Made by a program: the position numbers and the translations under genes | Shown here: piece after piece, positions 58,015 through 64,000 of the stretch | Numbering within the stretch: the first letter of the stretch is position 1 | Layout: every line of letters begins with the position of its first letter | Notes under the pieces: generated by a model | Database searches by the model: none | What the model saw: the letters and a program-made list of their open reading frames with translations, nothing else | Told to the model about the DNA's origin: nothing | Assembly: GCA_950295325.1 (NCBI GenBank) | Contig: OX485808.1 | Location: forward strand, 17,628,527-17,692,526 | From: Polytrichum commune | Taxonomy: Eukaryota; Streptophyta; Polytrichopsida; Polytrichales; Polytrichaceae | DNA: 64,000 bases | Direction: 5' to 3'

Positions 58015-58103
58015 GGGAAGACCCGGGGCCTTGGACCTACGTTAATCAGAAAATCAGTGTGGTCCGCGTTAATTCACATAGGTCCAAGACCCCGGGTCTT
58101 CCC
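58015..58103. repeat. 24-bp inverted repeat, 41-nt loop
   Basis: 58015-58038 and 58080-58103 are reverse complements at 23 of 24 positions; the right arm starts 'AGGTCCAAGACCCCGGGTCT'. GC-rich compared with its surroundings. It could be the inner part of a foldback or a microRNA-like hairpin. No other copy was noticed in the window. Confidence 0.9.
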
Positions 58104-58849
58104 TTGAGCCATCATGAAGACTTCCGACTGACACCTTCCACAATATAAAGTAGTCGCCTTACATCCAAAGTAGCACAAGAACAAAACAATCACCCACATT
58201 AACTTCCTAGAGGGAAACACACCTGGTCACCGTGGCTCATGCAAATTTTCCACTGTACATTTAGCGTGGATGAACATTCGTGTGACCCACAGTAGTAGGA
58301 CTATTTAGTGTCGTGTTTTTGCGGCAAGAATTAGTGTCGAAAGACCTAATATAGGTGAATCGGTGGAGGCTTGAGTTGAAAAGAATTATCCACCAAAGAT
58401 AGCGTGAAAGACCGCGCTCTACGTTTAGTGGGTCACGGCCGACGTGACTTTTAGCCACAAATGACGTTAACTCGACTCGGGGATCGAGTTGTTTGAATGG
58501 TATCCATTTCACTACCTCGGGATCATTTACATTGGACGATCAAGCATGTCTTTCTAAAACTCCAAGGGCCCAAAGAGACTCTTCCGCAAGCCTAACCCCC
58601 CCCCCCACACACACAAGGGAAAGGGGAAAGAAAGGGAAGGGGGGCCCACACCCGGGTCCCACCTTCGTTATTGATTAGTCCGATCATAGTAGTAGGTGCT
58701 ACCTAACCTCCACAAGGCGGTTTGGTGGTTTCTAGTCCCGGGCTTATTTACGGGGTTGTTGGTGGGCTTGGTGGCGAGTCTCTTTCAAGGCTCGAATTAG
58801 AGTTGGAGTGTCTTTTTGGATGACGTCGGGTGGTGGGTAGCGTGGTGGC
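58104..58849. other. Gene-free spacer
   Basis: Contains a C run followed by (CA)n at 58597-58615 and a purine-rich patch. Frames at 58261-58512 (minus) and 58493-58678 are unassigned. Confidence 0.4.
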
Positions 58850-60433
58850 CAGGCGTGTTGGGTTACGGGGAATTGTTGCATATGAGCGTACTCTCCTACA
58901 CTAGAAACTCGTTCCCTTGTAGGTATGTGATTAGTTCATTCTGATTTGGAATGCCATGGTCCAATACCGTACACTAATCTGGGGTTTTTCGAGACTAATT
59001 CTAGCGTTAATCTAGTGTTGCGTAGTACAAACTTGGGTTATGGATGGTTTCTGGTTTTTCCGCTAGAAGAACAAGACAAACATTTGTACGCAATGCCTTT
59101 TGTGTGTCCAAACTATGAACTTGCTTCTTATATGATTTGGCAATGTGTGTTAATTTGTGGGGAATTGATGCACATGAGCGAACCTAAACTATAAACTTTG
59201 TTCCCTCATAGGTTTGTGATTAGTTCATTTTGATTGATATTCCACAATCCAATACCATGCAGTAATTTAGGGTCCTTGAAGCTTAACTAATTCCTACTTT
59301 AACCTAGTGTTAAGCAATACAAATCTTGGCTATGGACGGATTCCGACATCTTCACTAGAAGCGCGAAACATACATTTCTACGCAATTCCTCTTATATGTA
59401 TCCAAATTGCGGTCTTGTTTCTTACGAGTTTGTGATTTATCTATCTCAACTAGGTCTCATTGTATACTAATGCGGGGTACCTTAAAGCTAACTTTATTAA
59501 AGAGATTGGCAAAGGCGTGTTGGTTTATGGGGAATTGATGCATATGTGTGTACGTACCCAAGCAAGAAACTTGTCCCTCATAGGTTTGAGACTAGTTCGT
59601 ATCGATTGGAATGCCACAGTCCAGTACCGTACACTAATTTGGGGTCCTTGAAGCTAGTTTTAGTGTCAGCCTAGAGTTAAGGAGTACAAACTTGGACTAT
59701 GGATGGTTTCCAACATTTTCATTGGAAGTATGAGACATACATTTCTATGCAACACCACTTACATACATCCAAAATGTAAACTTGTCTCTTATAGGCATGT
59801 GATTTATTCATCTCAACTAGATCTCATTGTGCACTAGTTTGGGGACCTCGAAGCTAACATTTTAAAAGGAATTGACGAGGCGTGTCGGTTACGGGAATTG
59901 ATGCATATGAGCATACATAAACTAGAAACTTGTTCCTCTTAGGTTTGTGATTAGTCCGTCCTAATTGAATCCCGGCACCATACACTAACTTGAGGGCTTT
60001 GAAGCTAATTTTAATATCAACATGGTGTTAAGCAGTAAAAGTTTGGACTATGGATGATGGAACCTAACGTTTTCACTTGAGGAATGAAACATACCTTTCA
60101 TATGTCCAAAATAGAAACTCATTTCTTATAGGTTTATGATTTGGTCAAATGTCTTGATCACATTGTACAATAATGTTGGGTCCTTGAAGGTGACGTTTGT
60201 GTCAACTTTATTTGTAGGAGTTAAAGTTTTGGGCTATGGATGATTTCCATCATTGCCATTGGAAAAATAAAGACGTACATTTGTATGCAATCGCATCACT
60301 CACCCGTGCTTATTTCTTACATGTTTATATATTTGGGAAACGTCCATCTCGATTGGATCCCATAGTACGAAGTTGGGGATCCTCATTGCAAACTTTGGTG
60401 TCAAATTGGCTTATGAAAGCAAAAGGCTTTGGG

Positions 60434-60483
<50 letters not shown>

Positions 60484-60770
60484 GGTTCCAAACATTCTCA
60501 ATGGAGGAATGAGATGTATGTGTTTGTATATGATGATTTTTCCACACGAGTGAAACTTCTCATCCACCTCAATGAAAATTTCGTTTCTTATAGATTTGTG
60601 AGTAAGGGGTGGTTTGTTTGTTTTGATTGGATCGCACTATACCAATTTGGAGTCTTCAATGCTCACTATAATGTCGACCCAATTTAAATAGTCAAAAGTT
60701 TTTAGTTATAGATAGTTACCAACATTTTCATTGGAGGATTGACATCTACACTTGTATGCCATATTTTTGT
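58850..60770 (+). repeat. Degenerate tandem array, about nine units of roughly 150-290 bp
   Basis: A recurring segment ('AACTTGTTCCTCATAGGTTTGTGATTAGTTCATC'-like, here shown only as core 'ATAGGTTTGTGATTAGTTC') occurs near 58906, 59195, 59412, 59568, 59779, 59928, 60115, 60308 and 60580. Each is followed by 'ATTGGA..CCCATAGTACA..AATTTGGGGTCCTTGAAGCTAA'-type sequence, then 'CTATGGATGGTTTCCAACATTTTCATTGGA' and 'GACATACATTTGTATGCAAT'-type blocks. Units alternate between a longer and a shorter form. It looks like an old satellite with no coding function. Confidence 0.75.
60437..60482. repeat. (CA)n(TA)n compound microsatellite
   Basis: About 16 CA units followed by about 8 TA units, inside the degenerate tandem array. 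The overlapping open frames at 60236-60553, 60325-60567 (minus) and 60373-60687 are artefacts of it. Confidence 0.95.
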
Positions 60771-61732
60771 GTGGTTGTGATATAGAAGGGAACATAAGGA
60801 GATAGAGGTGAACGAGCAACGAGTTTAAACCTTACACAAATGTTGCACCTGGAGAATGTAGAGGATGCTCTATTTCTTATTTATTGGTGTTGGAATGTAG
60901 TTTACAAATGGGGACTTGACCAATGTATGAATGAACACATGGCAAATACAAGGGGAGAATGTAGTTTTTTGGGAGCAAACATCACATTGCTTAGCTCCTT
61001 GGTTGCATTTTACGAGACCATGTATTGGGCAAGCATACGTATCCTTTCATTCCGGGATTCCCCATTTTTGGGGAGCACTCGCGTTGTGTACTGTGAATTT
61101 TTTGGACACGCAACTATGAATTTGGAGTTTTTTTAATTGCACCACTTTCTCTGCACCATTGACTAGCTACTTAGTAATGTTATGAGAGCAATGGTGTTGC
61201 CCATCAATCAATATAGGTTACCCCCCCCCCGCGAGCGCTGATAATGCATGTATTTGTATCAGGACCTAGTCACTAAGGTACATGCACTTAGAAAAAACAA
61301 CACTATCTACAACAAACATTTGGGGCTTCCATGTACAATTGTGGTACATGGAGTTGGTTTTGAGGTAAGGGCTCGAGATGCTAAAACCAACGCCTGAAGT
61401 GTTAAATATCGATATATTGTTATTAGATATTTAAAATCTAATAAGTTTCTCATTAAAAATGTAAAGGGGAGACCATACCAACACACCAATGTACATTATC
61501 TTTAGAATCCATATACAAAATCATAAGGAGTCAAAATTTCATTGGTAGATTACCCAAAAACCGTTACATGGACCCAACGACAAGGTGGTGGGCATTTCTA
61601 GAATCAATATGTGATTATCATCCAAGATTTTAGGGCGGTGGTTATGGGCGAGGTGTTGATTTCAGCGCCCTCTTAAATACCTACTCGAGAAGATCATGGT
61701 CATCACCATTGCTTGGTTGAAGACCAATGAAT
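60771..61732. other. Gene-free spacer
   Basis: The 98-codon frame at 60840-61136 is the longest open stretch. It has no recognisable domain and no splice context. A short C run lies at 61221-61230. Nothing else seen. Confidence 0.4.
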
Positions 61733-61747
61733 GGGGAGAACCAAAAT

Positions 61748-61906
61748 CTACATTGAATTGTCCTATTAGTGCAGGTTACGTGTTGCTATAACTTTTAACC
61801 AAGCATATATGATTTTTACTCAAAGCTACATAAATAGTTAGTATACACATCAAAGAACACGATATAACGTACCTATGAACCACACAAACAAGACAATTCA
61901 ATGTAG
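61748..61906. mobile_element. 159-bp TIR element inside MITE G copy 5
   Basis: Perfect 15-bp terminal inverted repeats: 'CTACATTGAATTGTC' at 61748-61762 and 'GACAATTCAATGTAG' at 61892-61906. It lies between the 'GGGGAGAACC' end and the 'AAATGAACCGG' segment, which are only about 15-20 bp apart in other family G copies. A target duplication is not evident. No coding capacity. Confidence 0.65.
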
Positions 61907-62071
61907 TTGCAAATGAACCGGTTGCATTCAAGAAACAATTGGTCCAAAATCAAAACTTCGAGCAAATTACCGATCGATTTAGAAGAATCTATAGAATATT
62001 CATCCATTCAATTCAAAAAAACCCGAAAGATGTCAACATATAACCGGTGATATTGAAAACAGTAGAATCTC

Positions 62072-62174
62072 CTCTCTGCTTGACATAAATCTTGTCAGGT
62101 GGTCAACTGCCTCTTGTGCTTTGGCATTGGCCTGTCGGCCTTCTGTCTCAAAAAAAGAAAGAAAGAAAAGAAAA
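62072..62174 (+). mobile_element. Short retroposon (SINE or truncated LINE), 17-bp target duplication
   Basis: Perfect 17-bp direct repeats 'GAAAACAGTAGAATCTC' at 62055-62071 and 62175-62191 flank a 103-bp insert that ends in an A-rich (AAAG)n tail. The body includes 'GGTGGTCAACTGCCTCTTGT' and 'GCATTGGCCTGTCGGCC'. Long target duplication plus an A-rich tail on one side is the mark of LINE-driven target-primed insertion. The body is unlike the SINE family at 9822, so it is a separate family. Confidence 0.85.
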
Positions 62175-62225
62175 GAAAACAGTAGAATCTCGATCGATTA
62201 TGCCCAAAAATCTCCCCAGGCACTG

Positions 62226-62960
62226 TTGGAGACACAATAGAGTTCTTTCACTAAACTAGGCAGTCCCCGATATGAAGATTCATAGCGAAGGTGAGCATAT
62301 TTCATTTACGGACCACGAAGAAAATTCAATCAGAGCCGAGAATTTGGAATTTACACTGTATTAGTAACTTTGACCATAAATTTGGATTCTAGGGTGCAAA
62401 CCTTCCTTCAAATTAACCCCACACATCTAAGTTAGTAGAAATGTTTTGTATTGATAGAAATGGCGAAGGAGAGTAGTAGTATATTCTCTCAATAAAGAAA
62501 TCGTCATGTAAGTTAGAGAACCCGAATTAACAAGGTGGCTCTCAATCAACCTCGTGGTGACCAACCACATAATAATAGGCGTATGGTATGTAGTACACAC
62601 ATGCGTACCTTTCGACTATATTTTGATGTTTACTAATTTAGGGGGGTCTTTGACTTGCACCCAAAAATAAAGTGACATGATGATGAATACTAACACACAG
62701 TAGTACCTCCTGCTAGAGACTTTGTCACCCTTTATTATGGAGTTAGAAAAATGGAAATCAACCCTAAAATCGGAGGATTAAGTTAGTTGGAGCCTCTCTC
62801 TTTTAACTTGATGTCCATTCAAGTGCCTTTGTATGTTATGTGGCGCTTCGGCTTTATTCGCCGCTAGCTGTGCCAAAAGAGAACCTTATGTGATAATTGA
62901 GCCCCGATGACATCACCGTGTTGTTTCTCTTTCCGGTATTTTAAGAGGGAGGGAGGGGGG
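62226..62960. other. Gene-free spacer
   Basis: No gene or clear repeat recognised. It ends in a G/A-rich run (62946-62961) beside the tandem repeat H. Confidence 0.4.
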
Positions 62961-63497
62961 GAGTTTAACAAGGGTTAAGGTATGTGCCTTAAGTGGTCAC
63001 TTGTGACATTACTCGTGTACTTCTTTATGTCTAGTTTCAGTTGTGAAATTGTTGGGGATCGTGTTGAGAAGTAGATGTTGGCCCACCACTTTTCACACTA
63101 TTAGAGTCAGAGGTGCTGACGGATGGTGTTTGAATTCGCCGGTGTGATCAGCCCCTGAGCTGGTGAGTTGTGTTCGTGGGCTTGGCAGTAGATTTGAGGA
63201 TGAAGACTCCGGATGTCGGTCCTGTAGCAACCGGAGTTTAACAAGGGTTAAGGTATGTGCCTTAAGTGGTCACTTGTGACATTACTCGTGTGCTAATTTA
63301 TGTCCAGTTTCAGTTGTGAAATTGTTGGGGATTGTGTTGAGAAGTAGATGTTGGCCCACCACTTTTCACAGTATTACGATCGGAGATGCTGACGGATGCC
63401 GGTGTGATCAACCCGTGAGCTGGTGAGTTGTGTTCGTGGGCCTGGCAGTAGATTTGAGGATGAAGATTCCGGATGTCGGTCATGTAGCAACCGGATT
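62961..63497 (+). repeat. Repeat H, two tandem units of about 273 bp
   Basis: Units 62961-63233 and 63234-63497 start 'GAGTTTAACAAGGGTTAAGG' and end 'GTAGCAACCGGA'. They are nearly identical apart from a 15-20 bp deletion in unit 2 near 63400. An inverted partial copy lies at 2998-3170. The minus-strand frame at 63310-63615 is repeat sequence. Confidence 0.9.
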
Positions 63498-64000
63498 GAA
63501 TATGAAAGTTAGGGCAATTGAACACAACTCCTCGGTAGAGTAATGTTGTGCTCCTCTTCATCGGACGACTGTATTTCATAAGGTTGACTTTCATGACATC
63601 TACCAAGGGGGTCAAAGTTCAAAGAAACCCACCTCATGTTGATTGGCTGTTGATTCAATCTCAGTTTTAAGTTCACGAAACTAAATCAAGGTCTTTGACC
63701 CGTATTTAGGGGTTGAGTTGGGTTCAAATAGAAACATGTAGGCTCTGCAATAATAAAATGAACCTTTTCATTGCTCCTCTTCCCCGATTTGTCTCCGCCT
63801 TAGTAGGTGTTGTGAACATTCACCCGATATCATATGGCAAGACTTGTACTATAGAAACGTTGTTGTAGGTGAAATAGTGAACAAAATTTTGTAAAGTTTG
63901 TATGACTAGTTCAAGAGGAAGAGAATCTTTGCTTTGGACTCTTGTATTTGTTACATATCCGTGATGTGAACTTCAAATGACAATACGCATGGGTCACAAT
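63498..64000. other. Right edge of window
   Basis: No gene. 63830-63990 contains a fragment resembling repeat family D ('GAAGAGAATCTTTGCTTTGG' and following sequence), cut by the window end. Confidence 0.4.

Larger units (their letters stand above)
61733..62225 (+). mobile_element. MITE family G, copy 5, carrying two later insertions
   Basis: Starts with 'AATGGGGAGAACC' and ends with 'TTATGCCCAAAAATCTCCCC'. It contains 'AAATGAACCGGTTG', 'AAATTACCGATCGATTTAGA' and 'GATGTCAACATATAACCGG' in family order. Two separate pieces interrupt it: a TIR element at 61748-61906 and a retroposon at 62072-62174. Confidence 0.7.

Noticed and set aside
60236-60687. Genes across the CA/TA microsatellite
   Set aside because: The frames stay open only because the dinucleotide repeat lacks stops; the surrounding DNA belongs to a degenerate tandem array.

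Overview
This window is nuclear DNA from a land plant. It holds four intron-bearing genes of plant-type families, with GT-AG introns that I could place with continuous reading frames, and otherwise gene-poor DNA packed with short transposable elements. I cannot name the species. The moderate introns, divergent plant proteins and lack of any recognisable intact LTR retrotransposon would fit a non-flowering lineage, but that is only a lean.

Genes. (1) 14787-20084, minus: a ten-exon ALMT-type anion channel (618 aa). (2) 28746-31769, plus: a seven-exon chloroplast M41-like membrane metalloprotease homologue with HEAGH (443 aa, VIRESCENT3-like). (3) 47010-50342, plus: a seven-exon plastid-type beta-carbonic anhydrase (322 aa). 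(4) 52073-54917, minus: a two-exon secreted GH17 beta-1,3-glucanase (420 aa). They are not an operon. The carbonic anhydrase and glucanase genes converge.

Repeats by region. 1-7.6 kb: gene-free, with a short tandem repeat, a repeat fragment that recurs at the far right end, and MITE family A. 7.6-9.2 kb: a decayed Tc1-type DNA transposon. 9.8-13 kb: nested MITEs plus two copies of a tRNA-derived SINE. 14.8-20.1 kb: the ALMT gene, with MITEs in its introns. 20.1-28.7 kb: foldback elements, a self-nested MITE and a G-poor strand-skewed tract. 28.7-31.8 kb: the protease gene. 31.8-46 kb: a third SINE copy, a 92-bp perfect duplication, a remarkable 12-unit palindromic minisatellite held between nested terminal inverted repeats, a 160-bp-arm foldback, a Harbinger-type MITE and another TIR element. 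46-55 kb: the carbonic anhydrase and glucanase genes. 55-64 kb: a GC-rich patch, a degenerate ~200-bp tandem array, a retroposon with 17-bp target duplications and a 273-bp tandem repeat.

The strongest leads are: the palindrome-satellite element at 37.65-38.50 kb; the SINE family, whose copies carry target-site duplications and RNA polymerase III box matches; an in-frame duplicated mini-exon in the carbonic anhydrase gene; a plant Tc1 (DD34E-like) element; and a perfect 31-bp hairpin downstream of the carbonic anhydrase gene. Gene models come from hand-read splice sites and family resemblance, with no transcript evidence.
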